From: Candidatus Chlorohelix allophototropha
GTDB taxonomy: Bacteria > Chloroflexota > Chloroflexia > Chloroheliales > Chloroheliaceae
Assembly (NCBI RefSeq): GCF_030389965.1
Contig: NZ_CP128399.1
Coordinates: forward strand, 2,408,934 to 2,472,933
Direction of reading: 5' to 3'
Length of the DNA stretch: 64,000 nucleotides
Shown here: positions 1 to 9,800 of the stretch, in pieces
Layout: every line of letters begins with the position of its first letter
Position numbering within the stretch: the stretch's first letter is position 1
Program-made: the position numbers and the translations under genes
Notes under the pieces: model-generated
Databases searched by the model: none
The model's input: the letters and a program-made list of their open reading frames with translations, nothing else
Told to the model about the DNA's origin: nothing

Positions 1-1
1 C

Positions 2-1141
2 TATAACCCAAGCCGCTTGGTTAGCCTTACTGTCGCTAGCCTTTTCCTGTGTGCTCATCCGGTAATTTTCTGGGGCAGCACCGGACGAGTGGATGCGTTG
101 GGAATCAGCCTGATACTTGCCGGACTATATGCCACCCTTAAAAGCTTGAAGGCGCAAGAAAATCCGGGCTTAAACCTGTTACTACTTAAACCCCTGCCGT
201 TATTCTGGCTGGCATTTTTCACAAAGCAATCTTTGGTTGCCGCTCCGTTGGCGCTTGCGCTTTACCTGTTTCTGGCAAGACGAAGACGGCACGCGCTTAT
301 TTTTGGCGGTATTTATACGCTTGCGGTTGGGTTGGGTGTGTTGGCGCTGTCGTTACTTACCGATGGACGCTATCTCTTCTTTATTACGATGGAGCGTTAT
401 ACCCCGTTTGCGCTCGACCAGATGCTAGGTAACTGGATTCTATTCCTGCTGCTACAAGCGCCTATTATTACAGTGGTGGTGTGGCTATCACTGCCAATTG
501 TCAGGCATCAAAACGCTTTGAGACTGCCTTTACTGTGGGGTGGGCTGGCTGCTACTACCGCACTGACCGTTGGTAAAACCGGCGCGGCAGACTATTATTT
601 CTTTGAAGCTGTTGCCGCATTATGTGTACTGGCAGGGTGTCTGCTACTTCCCGCGACCGTGTTCAAATCGCGTCGGTGGGTATGGCGAGTAGCTACTGGC
701 TTGCAGATATTGGTGCTGTTGGCTTCAATGATTCCGGTGGTGTACCAGCCCAACAATTATGATTACCTGAAAGAGCCGTTTCAACAAGCTGTTAGTTATG
801 TAAAGCAATATAGTGACACAAATGAAAAGCTCTTTATCGAACTGAGCGGTTCAGCTTTTGCAGCAGGACGCGGCGAACTGGTGTTTGATCATTTTATTTT
901 TCGCCAGCTTGCCAGAGTTGGGCAACGCGATGGACAGTTATTGATAGAAGATGTAAAGCAGCATAATTTCAAAATGATGCTCTTTGGTTTCGATGTTCTT
1001 CATGAAGAACGCAATGGGGCGTATCGCTGGCCCGAAGGATTTGAACAAACTGTGCGCCAGCATTACCGCTTGATAGATACTTTACGAGGCAGCGAAGGGC
1101 AGGATTACGCCTGGATTCTAATACCCAAAGAGGGGGAATAA
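2..1141 (+). CDS. Polytopic membrane protein, GT-C glycosyltransferase-like, 5'-truncated by window edge
   Basis: The reading frame is open from the first bases of the window, so the N-terminus lies outside; the TTG at 17 is only the first possible start inside the window and is unlikely to be real. The visible 380 residues hold about eight hydrophobic segments, followed by a soluble C-terminal tail of roughly 120 residues. A short RVDALG motif follows the first segment, as in membrane sugar transferases of the ArnT/PMT (GT-C) type that use lipid-linked sugars. The assignment rests on topology and this motif only. The next gene on the same strand is another large membrane protein and probably belongs to the same operon. 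It could equally be called a hypothetical membrane protein. Confidence 0.6.
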   Translation, partial: YNPSRLVSLTVASLFLCAHPVIFWGSTGRVDALGISLILAGLYATLKSLKAQENPGLNLLLLKPLPLFWLAFFTKQSLVAAPLALALYLFLARRRRHALIFGGIYTLAVGLGVLALSLLTDGRYLFFITMERYTPFALDQMLGNWILFLLLQAPIITVVVWLSLPIVRHQNALRLPLLWGGLAATTALTVGKTGAADYYFFEAVAALCVLAGCLLLPATVFKSRRWVWRVATGLQILVLLASMIPVVYQPNNYDYLKEPFQQAVSYVKQYSDTNEKLFIELSGSAFAAGRGELVFDHFIFRQLARVGQRDGQLLIEDVKQHNFKMMLFGFDVLHEERNGAYRWPEGFEQTVRQHYRLIDTLRGSEGQDYAWILIPKEGE

Positions 1142-1253
1142 AACAGTTAGTACCCAAATTCTAAAAGCAACCAATAAAGATAGTGCGCCCCAACTCAATA
1201 GCGATTCACATTGGCGCTGGCGTTGGATAATTTTCACGCTAAGCCTGACCGTA

Positions 1254-2786
1254 TTGCCATTGGTTTGGGCATGGCTGGTTACGCCAGCAGGTCAGCAATT
1301 TACCGGGCTGCTCTTTAACGCCAACGATGGCAATACCTATCTGGCGAAAATGGAAGAAGGGCGACAGGGCGCATGGGTGTTCCATTTGGCACATACCAGC
1401 GAACAGGGGGGCAATGGAGCAATTACCTTTGTGTTCTACCTGCTATTAGGCAAGATAGCCGGGCTTCTCCACCTCTCCAATATTCTGGTTTTCCATCTTG
1501 CACGGGTATTGGGGGGATGGTTGCTTTTAGAAGTTAGTTATCGTTTCATCACCTTACTCTTTAATGAAATAGTTCGGCAAAGGTTGGCTTTTCAGTTGGT
1601 TTGTGTGGCATCCGGCTTTGGTTGGTTGCTGGTAGCCTTTGGCGTAAATGCGCCGGATTTCTGGGTGGCAGAGGGTTATACCTTTCTGAGCATTTTCGCT
1701 AACCCCCATTTCCCATTGGCTACGGCATTATTAATACTTGTGATAATCGAAACGCTATTGGGGCTTGAACAGCGGCAATGGTTGTATTATTTTAAAGCGG
1801 CAATTGCAACACTGATTTTAGGGTTTGTGCATCCCTTCCTGCTGATTACGCTTGCCGGAGTGCTGGCGGTTTATTGGTTTTGGTTGTCTCTCGCAAACCG
1901 CCGCCCGGATTGGTGGGGCATGCTTGGGCTAATATTGGTGGGGCTGACGGGTACGCCCGGACCTTTCCTGACATGGTGGGGCACAGAAAACGACCCGCTC
2001 TTGAAAGCGTGGATGAGCCAGAACCAGACCAGTACCCTTGATCCGCTAACTTCGCTGTCAGGTTACGGGCTGTTAGTACCGCTGTCGCTTATAGCAATAT
2101 GGTGGATAGCCCGCCACCTACCCACGTTGGCTGGTAAAAATTCGCTTTTAAATCGGCGCTGGCAATTGGTGGTGATTTGGTTGTTAGTTACGGTAGGGCT
2201 GTTGGCATTGCCGCTAAATTTTTCGCGCCGCTTTCTGGAAGGAATTCACCTACCTCTGTGCTGTCTGGCTGCTGTGGGTTATTACTCTCTGGTTATAGAA
2301 CGCTTCAGGTTTGATTTAAAAGGGCGGTTGCTGGTAGGAATAAGCGCACTATCTAGCTTGGGGATGGTAGTTATTGCAGTAGCTTTAATTTACCTACCAC
2401 ATGATGATTTGAACGACCCGGTGCGGGTGCCTTATCTAAGCGCGGGGGAAATTGGCGCGATAGAGTGGCTACAGCAACATAGCAAGCCAGAGGAAGTAGT
2501 GTTGACGGGCCCGTTGCTAGGCAATGTGCTGCCGGGGCGCGTGCTAATTCATGTTTTTTACGGGCATTCAATGGAAACAATTAATTCCCAACAAAAGCTG
2601 ACAATTATGCAGCAATTTTTCGCGCTAGAAACTCCAGACTCAACCCGCCAGCAAATTATTCAAACATGGCATCTAAATTACCTGCTTTACACTTGGCGCG
2701 AACAAAAACTGGGCAAATTAAAGCCAGCCACAGAGGGCTGGCAACTGGTCTATTCCGCTGAAGGGGTACAGCTTTACCGCTTTTGA
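1254..2786 (+). CDS. Large polytopic membrane protein, function unknown (GT-C-like)
   Basis: At least 510 residues with about ten membrane segments and a C-terminal soluble part of about 110 residues. I do not recognise a specific family; the overall build (many TM helices then a small extracytoplasmic domain) resembles GT-C glycosyltransferases, and a DGNTYLAKM stretch lies in the first loop. The TTG at 1254 falls inside the first hydrophobic helix, so it is a poor start. The same frame is open upstream to a stop at 1119-1121 and encodes a plausible 36-residue N-terminus ending in RWRW before the helix, but contains no ATG, GTG or TTG. A GTT at 1146 sits behind a purine-rich AGAGGGGG. Start therefore unresolved. 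Probably cotranscribed with the preceding membrane protein. Confidence 0.65.
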   Translation: MPLVWAWLVTPAGQQFTGLLFNANDGNTYLAKMEEGRQGAWVFHLAHTSEQGGNGAITFVFYLLLGKIAGLLHLSNILVFHLARVLGGWLLLEVSYRFITLLFNEIVRQRLAFQLVCVASGFGWLLVAFGVNAPDFWVAEGYTFLSIFANPHFPLATALLILVIIETLLGLEQRQWLYYFKAAIATLILGFVHPFLLITLAGVLAVYWFWLSLANRRPDWWGMLGLILVGLTGTPGPFLTWWGTENDPLLKAWMSQNQTSTLDPLTSLSGYGLLVPLSLIAIWWIARHLPTLAGKNSLLNRRWQLVVIWLLVTVGLLALPLNFSRRFLEGIHLPLCCLAAVGYYSLVIERFRFDLKGRLLVGISALSSLGMVVIAVALIYLPHDDLNDPVRVPYLSAGEIGAIEWLQQHSKPEEVVLTGPLLGNVLPGRVLIHVFYGHSMETINSQQKLTIMQQFFALETPDSTRQQIIQTWHLNYLLYTWREQKLGKLKPATEGWQLVYSAEGVQLYRF

Positions 2787-2798
2787 GGCTAGAGATAT

Positions 2799-5207
2799 TT
2801 ATTTGGTTTTTAATCTCTTACCGGGCCACCACGTAGCATCGCCTAACAACAATACCACGCCCGGTACTAATAGTCCGCGTACAATGAAGGTATCCAGCAG
2901 AATACCGACTGCAACCACAATTCCAAGTTGGTATAAATCCCGCAGAGGCAAAGTAGTCAGCACTAGGAATGTACCTGCCAGAATTATACCTGCCGAGGTG
3001 ATAACCCCGCCGGTATTGGTAACTGCTTTCTGAGTACCTTCCACCAAACCTAATTTAGCAACCTCTTCGCGGACACGAGACATCAGGAAGATAGTGTAAT
3101 CCGCACCGAGCGCCACCAAAAAGATAAAGGCGTAGAGTGGGGTTGCATATGACAAACCATCATCGCCTTGAATTGTGGTGAACAAGAACGAGCTAATGCC
3201 AAGCGCGGCAAAGAAATTGAGCAATACCGCTGCAAGCAGGAATAGGGGCGCTACCAAACTCCGCAATAGCAGACCTAGAATAAGCCCGGTTAGTAATATC
3301 ACCAAGGGTATCACGATCAATTTATCATGATCACTGGCTTGGCGAGTATCATCCAATTGTGCCGTCATGCCGGTCAAACTAACGTTTTCACCCAGTCCTG
3401 CTTTTTGGGTGGCTTGCTTGGCTATAGTGCGGATTGGTGAAACGCTGTCAAGGGCTGGAACTCCATAAGGGTCGCTTTTTAGGGTGATTTGCAACCGAAC
3501 TACCGTGTTGCTTGGTGAAATATAGGAAATTGTTTGGGCGTATAGTCCGATAATTTGGGGATTTAGCGAGCTTCCTCCCGGCATGCTCCCGGTGGTAGGC
3601 ATCTTGCCAGACCTGATTGCCTCGGTAAGAGCGGGCGGCAGGGTTGCGAATTGCTGCTGCAAACTGGCAGGGTCAACCGAAGGCGTTTTACCATCCGGGC
3701 GGGTAGGACCACTAACCATCGCTACATTTGAATTAGTAGCAATAGCCTGACTAATCTGGTCTATTTCCACTAATTTCTGATAAGCATTAGTGCCATCTTT
3801 AAGCTGAATAACTACATCGAAGGGGGCAAGCGCGCCCGGTTCAAAGTTGTTGGCTAAAATCTTGTAACCGCTGGCAGAGGCAGTGGGCTGGCGAAACCCG
3901 GTCAGGAAGTTATAGACTTCATTTACACCGAGATTGCCCAAGCTAAGTATCAGCAAGAATACTAGACTTCCCAGAACTGCTACCAAAGGATGATGGCTTA
4001 CCTGTCGAGCAAGTTTCCCCCAGAAAGTGGGTTTTGTACTAATAGCCTTATCCTTTTTGAGATCGGGGCGAAAAGGCCAGAAGGCAAAACTACCCAGTAT
4101 CGCTAAGAGAGCAGGAACTAGGGTTAACCCGGCAATAAGCATAACCGCAATAGCAGTTGCCAAGGAAGGACCAAGCGAATGGTAAATACCTACTATCGCC
4201 AGTAATAGCACCAACAAAGCCGCTATGACCGTTCCCGCGCTGGATAAAATAGCGCTTGCCACTCCAAAATAAGCGTTGCGAAGGGCTGTTAGGCGGTCAG
4301 GCGCAGAATGTAGCTCTTCACGGTAGCGGGATATAAGGAATATGGTGTAATCGGTTCCCGCGCCAAAGAGCAGAATAGTCATGATGGAACTGTCCATCTG
4401 ACTGATTCCGAAGAGATTGGCTTTAACTGCTAAAGCCAGTATCCCGCCGATTACGCTTTGAGTAATGCCGACTGCAATCAAGGGCAGTAAAGCTAAAACT
4501 GGAGAGCGATAAATCACAATTAATAATACCAATACAAGCGCAACCGTTGTAAGGAGCAAAGTCACATCAGTTCCGGTAAAAACCAATTGCGCATCTGCTG
4601 CCACTCCACCCGCACCGGTAACTTTGACCTGTAGCGACGAACCGTGCCCATCAAGCGGGTCAGTAAACGCGCGGATAGCCTTTACTGAATCGGTCAAGCT
4701 CTTATCGCTGGAGGATAGAATATTCAGCGAAACTATCATAGTCATAGTTGTACCATTCGCCGAAACCAATTGCGAACGGGACTGTGGCACGGTATAAATG
4801 GAAAGTACCTGCCCAACCTTGGCAGGCTGATTACCCGAAACCAACCAATCGCTGACTTTCTGGGCTGTGGCAAAATCACTATCAGTTAGACCGGATGGAT
4901 TGTAAAATGCGATTATCGCGGGAAGACCTTTACGATCAGGGAAAGCCTGTTCCAACAATTTGGAAGCTCGAACCGATTCCTGATCACCAATGTCCGAAGC
5001 GAGATTATCATCATATAGGCTGGACAGTTTTGGCGGCAAACTACTCATTAAGCCTGTCAGTAAAATCCATACTATCAATACTACCCAACGCCCTCGTTTG
5101 CCGGTAACTAACTTACCTAAGCGATATACTGGGTTATTTACGGGCGGTTGGTTTCCGGTTAATTCAGGTTGTTGTACTGCGGAAGTAAAAGCGCTTTCTA
5201 CCTTCAT
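2799..5207 (-). CDS. MMPL/RND family membrane transporter
   Basis: An 802-residue exporter of the MMPL branch of the RND superfamily, acting in the cytoplasmic membrane to move lipids or hydrophobic compounds with proton drive. Two homologous halves are visible: each has one TM helix, a large extracytoplasmic loop and a bundle of further helices. The signature GAGTDYTIFLISRYREE in the first half and GADYTIFLMSRVREE in the second are the paired MMPL motifs. A GTG at 5252 would add 15 residues, but the ATG at 5207 has GAGG just upstream and gives the more typical N-terminus. The gene runs against the preceding membrane protein with only 12 bp between their ends. A palindrome upstream may be its operator. 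Substrate cannot be told from sequence. Confidence 0.9.
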   Translation of the reverse strand: MKVESAFTSAVQQPELTGNQPPVNNPVYRLGKLVTGKRGRWVVLIVWILLTGLMSSLPPKLSSLYDDNLASDIGDQESVRASKLLEQAFPDRKGLPAIIAFYNPSGLTDSDFATAQKVSDWLVSGNQPAKVGQVLSIYTVPQSRSQLVSANGTTMTMIVSLNILSSSDKSLTDSVKAIRAFTDPLDGHGSSLQVKVTGAGGVAADAQLVFTGTDVTLLLTTVALVLVLLIVIYRSPVLALLPLIAVGITQSVIGGILALAVKANLFGISQMDSSIMTILLFGAGTDYTIFLISRYREELHSAPDRLTALRNAYFGVASAILSSAGTVIAALLVLLLAIVGIYHSLGPSLATAIAVMLIAGLTLVPALLAILGSFAFWPFRPDLKKDKAISTKPTFWGKLARQVSHHPLVAVLGSLVFLLILSLGNLGVNEVYNFLTGFRQPTASASGYKILANNFEPGALAPFDVVIQLKDGTNAYQKLVEIDQISQAIATNSNVAMVSGPTRPDGKTPSVDPASLQQQFATLPPALTEAIRSGKMPTTGSMPGGSSLNPQIIGLYAQTISYISPSNTVVRLQITLKSDPYGVPALDSVSPIRTIAKQATQKAGLGENVSLTGMTAQLDDTRQASDHDKLIVIPLVILLTGLILGLLLRSLVAPLFLLAAVLLNFFAALGISSFLFTTIQGDDGLSYATPLYAFIFLVALGADYTIFLMSRVREEVAKLGLVEGTQKAVTNTGGVITSAGIILAGTFLVLTTLPLRDLYQLGIVVAVGILLDTFIVRGLLVPGVVLLLGDATWWPGKRLKTK

Positions 5208-5265
5208 GACCTCATCCACCTCTGCTTTTTTAATATAGATACAGGGAGTCACGCCGCTTTGCTAA

Positions 5266-5280
5266 ATTCGGCGACCGAAT
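5266..5280. promoter_or_regulatory. Palindrome, possible operator of the MMPL transporter
   Basis: ATTCGG-CGA-CCGAAT is a perfect 6-bp inverted repeat with 3-bp spacer, 59 bp upstream of the preferred MMPL start; TTCGGC occurs again about 13 bp further upstream. Exporter genes are often controlled by TetR- or MarR-type repressors binding such sites, but no regulator gene is adjacent. Confidence 0.3.
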
Positions 5281-5532
5281 CTAGAGTTCGGCAATTTCGC
5301 AGTCCAGCTTGTCCCGTTTCAAAAACGTGGCTTTCTTTCTACTGTGACCTCCTGAGGGAATGTGTCCGAACTACTTTACTACTTATAATATCATATGCTG
5401 CTTGTCTTTGTAGCAAAACTTGATCAATCAAACTTGACTAGCTTGAGTAGGGAGCGAAGGCAAATGAAAGAGAGCAATACCAATTAAAGCCGATGCGACT
5501 GCAAAATAAGCGTTAAGTAGAACAGTTTCAAG

Positions 5533-5556
5533 CAGGAGGGCTTTAAAACCCTCCTG
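5533..5556 (-). terminator. Hairpin after the hydrolase gene
   Basis: CAGGAGGG and CCCTCCTG form a perfect 8-bp stem with an 8-base loop, 12 bp after the hydrolase stop. There is no strong U-run on the minus strand after it, so it may be a weak or factor-assisted terminator or an mRNA-stabilising end. Confidence 0.45.
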
Positions 5557-5567
5557 TCGTTATATCA

Positions 5568-6578
5568 TTAAATCCGGGGGAGGCGCTCATGCGTGGAAGT
5601 GGCAGATTTGCCCAATGCGATTTGTTGCTCTACAAACTCGGTAAGGCGCGCATTGAGATCATCCGGCTTTTCATCCTGCGGACAATGAGCCGCATCCTTC
5701 ACCAAATACACCTCCGCCTGCGGAATCAGCTTTTGCCATTGCGGCAACATTATTTCGGGCTTCATCGCGCGGTCATGCTCACCCCACATGATGAGAGTGG
5801 GTAACTTCAGGTCTCCCGATTTCAGAGGCAACTGGAATTTAGTGAAATTGCGCGTCACCGCTAGATAGGAAAAAGCCGCGCCGGGAGTACGCAAGGGAGC
5901 GTGGAACTGCTCTACCAGTTGAGGTGTGACTTTCCGCTTGTCCCAATAAGCCTGTTCCAGCCCGGCACGTGCCGCCCATGCCGATGCGCTCATCGCCAAC
6001 GCCGCCGCTTCACCCAACAATGGCGCACTCAAGGCATTGAACATTAGCATGTCGAAACCGGGACGTTTTACCTTGCGCTCTTGATTTAGGGCTTCGACTT
6101 CCAGCTTGCCTTGATCCGGCAAGCCGGAGCTATCTACCAGTACCAACGCTTGCACGCGCTCAGGATAGTTCAGAGCGCATTGTATCGCCGCCATGCCGCC
6201 CATCGAATGTCCCACCAGTATCACACGTTCTTCGTCCTTGTGCGCCACCAGATCACGAATCTGCTTTGCCCATAGGTCAGCGCTGTAGTTTACCTTGCTA
6301 CCGGGCAGCTTCTCGCTGTAACCAAAGCCCAACAAGTCCAACCCGTACATGCGGTAGCGACCGCGCAAACTTTTGAAAGCCTCTCGCCAGTGTTCAATGG
6401 ATGCTGCGTAGCCGTGAATAAAAACCAAGGCGGGTTTATCCTTGCTCTGTTGCGCCCACACACGTTCCTGCGGGTCGGCAGCATCTAAATTTGGCAACGA
6501 TTCCCAGTAGCGAAACTTACCGGGTTTCCAAGATACGTAATGTTCATTTATGTAAAGTTTCTCATCTTTGGAAAGCAT
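5568..6578 (-). CDS. Alpha/beta hydrolase
   Basis: A 336-residue alpha/beta-hydrolase-fold protein, probably a cytoplasmic esterase, lipase-like or epoxide/C-C hydrolase. The oxyanion HGYA motif follows a hydrophobic strand (VFIHGYAAS), the nucleophile elbow is GHSMGG, the acid is the Asp of WGEHDRA, and the catalytic His is in DAAHCPQDE. A cap-like insert lies between the nucleophile and the acid. The frame allows an ATG at 6617, but the ATG at 6578 has a GAGG about 9 bases upstream and starts the conserved sequence, so it is preferred. Substrate unknown. It stands alone on the minus strand, divergent from the Ser/Thr kinase. Confidence 0.85.
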   Translation of the reverse strand: MLSKDEKLYINEHYVSWKPGKFRYWESLPNLDAADPQERVWAQQSKDKPALVFIHGYAASIEHWREAFKSLRGRYRMYGLDLLGFGYSEKLPGSKVNYSADLWAKQIRDLVAHKDEERVILVGHSMGGMAAIQCALNYPERVQALVLVDSSGLPDQGKLEVEALNQERKVKRPGFDMLMFNALSAPLLGEAAALAMSASAWAARAGLEQAYWDKRKVTPQLVEQFHAPLRTPGAAFSYLAVTRNFTKFQLPLKSGDLKLPTLIMWGEHDRAMKPEIMLPQWQKLIPQAEVYLVKDAAHCPQDEKPDDLNARLTEFVEQQIALGKSATSTHERLPRI

Positions 6579-6698
6579 ATATGTTAACCTCGAATTGTGT
6601 AAACGAAAAAAGTACAAAGCTTTCCTATTCTATACCCTTTATAGGGATAAGAGATTAAAACAATTGGAATATTTAGCAAAGATATAGTTGGTTTTATG

Positions 6699-6727
6699 TT
6701 GACACTTTTATGTTTACTTGATAGCAT
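6699..6727 (+). promoter_or_regulatory. Candidate sigma-70 promoter of the Ser/Thr kinase
   Basis: A perfect TTGACA at 6699-6704 is followed after 17 bases by TAGCAT at 6722-6727, four of six matches to the -10 consensus. This would give a leader of roughly 130 bases before the kinase start at 6867. Confidence 0.4.
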
Positions 6728-6866
6728 AAATACACTATCCAAAGATGAGCGCATGTAGCCACAAAAACGAGTTTTGCTTCTTGCTTTATAGCTACTTTCG
6801 CGCACACATTCTTTATTTATGGGAAACCTACCTGCCGCAATTGGCTTAAGCAGGAGAATAGTTGGG

Positions 6867-9800
6867 ATGATAGGTTCTTTGCTCAAAGGGAGATACCGAA
6901 TCGTCAACCAGATTGGGGTTGGCGTTTCTTCGACTGTGTTTGAAGCAGATGATATTCAGACTGGTACTAGGGTTGCAATAAAAGTTCTAAAACCAGAGCT
7001 AAACCAGAACCTTACCTTTTTGCAACGTTTTAGACGTGAAACTCGCACTACACAATCGATTAGTAGCCCATACATCGTAAAAGTTTACGATTACGATGTG
7101 CAAGACGGTCACAATTACATAGTAATGGAATTAGTACGCGGAAAAACCTTGCGCCAATTGCTGGACGAAAAAAGCCCTTTGCCCATCATCCAGAGTTTGC
7201 GTTATACCATTCAGATTCTAGACGGCGCGACAGAAGCGCATCGCGCCGGTATCGTCCATCGCGACCTCAAACCTGCCAATATAATGGTAACGCAGGATGG
7301 CACGGTGAAGGTGATGGATTTCGGTATCGCTAAAGACGCAGCAATGACTTCGATTACTTCGGACGGTTCGGTTATCGGTACGCCCTACTATATGTCACCA
7401 GAACAGGTGAAAGGGCTATCGGTTGACCCACGCTCGGATGTGTACGCTATCGGCGCAATCCTTTACGAAATGCTGACAGGCGTACCCCCATTTGAATCCG
7501 AGTCCACCTACGCCATCATTACGATGCACATCGAAAAGCCGCCCACTCCGTTGAATGTAGTAAACAACAACATTCCGATGCTGCTTAACGCAATGGTACT
7601 GAAAGCGCTTGCCAAAAGACCGGAAGACCGTTATCAGAATGCCAGTGAAATGGCTTACGCCCTGCGACTCTACCCCGGCGTTACCAGCGAAGCCGCCCGC
7701 ACCGCAGATGGTCCAACCGTGCCGATACCGCATTTGTACATGCCGCACCCTCCTGCGCAATCTGCGCCACCGCCCTTTGTACAGGAACTGATCAATAACG
7801 ATCTTACTTCACGTCCAGATATGCAAGCGCCGCCTATCCAAAACTATAATCCTACCCCGTCGCCTTACGCGCAACCGTCTGTTCCGCCTTCTGGCTCGAA
7901 CCCGCCTTATAATATGCAGGTTCCACCCCAATATGTCCGACAAAACCAGCCGCCGCCCTTTGTGCAGGAGCTAATCAATAACGACCTTACCAATCGTGCG
8001 GATATGCAAACTCCCCCTAAAAATGGGACTCCTCCGCCGCCCTATATGCAGACTCCTCCACCTTCTGGCTCGAACCCGCCCTATAACATGCAGGTTCCGC
8101 CTCAATATGCGCAAACCCCACCACCACCTTCTGGCTCGAACCCGCCTTATAATATGCAGGTTCCGCCCCAATATGCGCAGCAAAACCAGCCGCCGCCCTT
8201 TGTGCAGGAGCTAATCGGCAACGACTATACTATCCGACCGGGGATGCAAGCGCCACAACCCGTTCAGGAGCAAATCAAAAAAGAACCGACTCCGCCGCCG
8301 GTAGGCTATAATCCTACCCCACCGCCACCCATTCAAAACTATAATCAAACACCACCTCCGAACGGTCAAGCCTCGATGCCAACTGTGCCAATGCCGTTGG
8401 TTGGACGCACTCCTACACCTCCGCCACCTATTCAAGGTTATAACCCTACACCTCCTCCCATTCAGGGCTATAATCCTACGCCACAGCCGATAGGTTATAA
8501 CCCTACACCGCTGCCACCTATTCAAGGTTATAACCAGACTCCACCTCCTGCTGCTCAATCGCCAATACCTGCGGGAGCGCAATCGCCCATCCCACCCGCG
8601 ATTCAAGCGCGTACTCCTACGCCACCACCTATACCAGGTGTATCGGGTTATGGCAAAATACCCGCACCACCTCCAAACAAGAAAAAACAGGCTGTTCCTT
8701 TGTGGCTGCTTATCGTATTAGGGTTATTTGTGCTTGGGGGCGCAATTGCGCTGATAATCGTGCTGGCAAGTTCGAACGGGTCTAATACGGTGGCGCAGAA
8801 TACTACTGCCCTGCCAGTGCCAACTATTCCCAGCACTTCATCGGGGACAACCACTGGCGCGCAAGCGACTACCGCAACGACTACCGCAACGACTACCGCC
8901 GAGCAAACCGCTTTAGTAGCCACTACTGCCGGAGCATCGCCTACGCCTGATCCCGATAACACCGCCTTCAATGCTGCTTCTGCTGCTTTGCAAGCCAAAG
9001 ATTGGAAGACGGCGATTAGCCTGCTAGAAGGGCTTGCCGCCCATAACTTCAAAACGGCTGAGGTAAATGATCGCCTAAAATTGGCGTATTGCTCTTACGG
9101 ACGCGAACAATTGGGCGCAGCCGACCCCTCCGAGCTTCAAGTTATGCTGGAAAAATGTCTTGCCCTCGACCCAAATAATACCGAGGCGAAAGATGCCTAC
9201 GATCGAATTAAAAGCTACCGGGAAGGCGCAATTTTTGCTTCACAAAGTAACTGGGCAGCAGCTATACCACCACTTGAGAAGGTTTACGCTCTCGATGTGA
9301 ACTTTCGGGATACCGGTGCACTACTGTTCAACGCCTACCGCCAGTATTTGGGCGCACTCACCGACTTACGTAGTTATAACGACGCCCTAAAAGTTTGTGA
9401 CAAAGCGAGACAAATGACTAACGGAGCGGACTATTCACAAATTGACGCTTCTTGCAAGCGAGTGCAGCAATTAGCCGCACCCACTGTGCCTGCGCCTACA
9501 CCAAAACGAGCGCCTACCGCTACCCCGCGCACCTGTTTTAGCAACTTCTTCGCCTACAACGTGGGGCAACCGGGTGTAAACAATGTGGCTGACCTTGGTT
9601 CTAGCGCTATCACGGGGCTTGTAATCAACCGCAACAAAGGAGCAATCGCCGGGGCAACTGTGCGAGTGAGTACGGGCGGTTTCAGTTTCACCACACAAAC
9701 CGATGGAGGTGGACGCTACCGCATCGGCGGGCTTGGCAAGGGAGCTTGGAATGTCGTAGTAATCGCTGCGCCGGGCTACTCCATCTGCACCTCGCTTTCA

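Larger units (their letters stand above)
5208..5567. other. Intergenic region upstream of the MMPL gene
   Basis: About 360 bp without a convincing gene (counted from the preferred MMPL start). It holds a short palindrome at 5266-5280, a repeated TTCGGC nearby, and a perfect 8-bp hairpin at 5533-5556 next to the hydrolase stop. Small open frames here have no ribosome binding site and no family features. Confidence 0.5.

Noticed and set aside
7770-8560. Repeat array that might be CRISPR-like
   Set aside because: Repeats are in frame within the kinase gene, irregular in spacing and encode Pro-rich protein.
8211-8606. Arg/Trp-rich open frame opposite the kinase linker
   Set aside because: Produced by the Pro-rich repeats read backwards.
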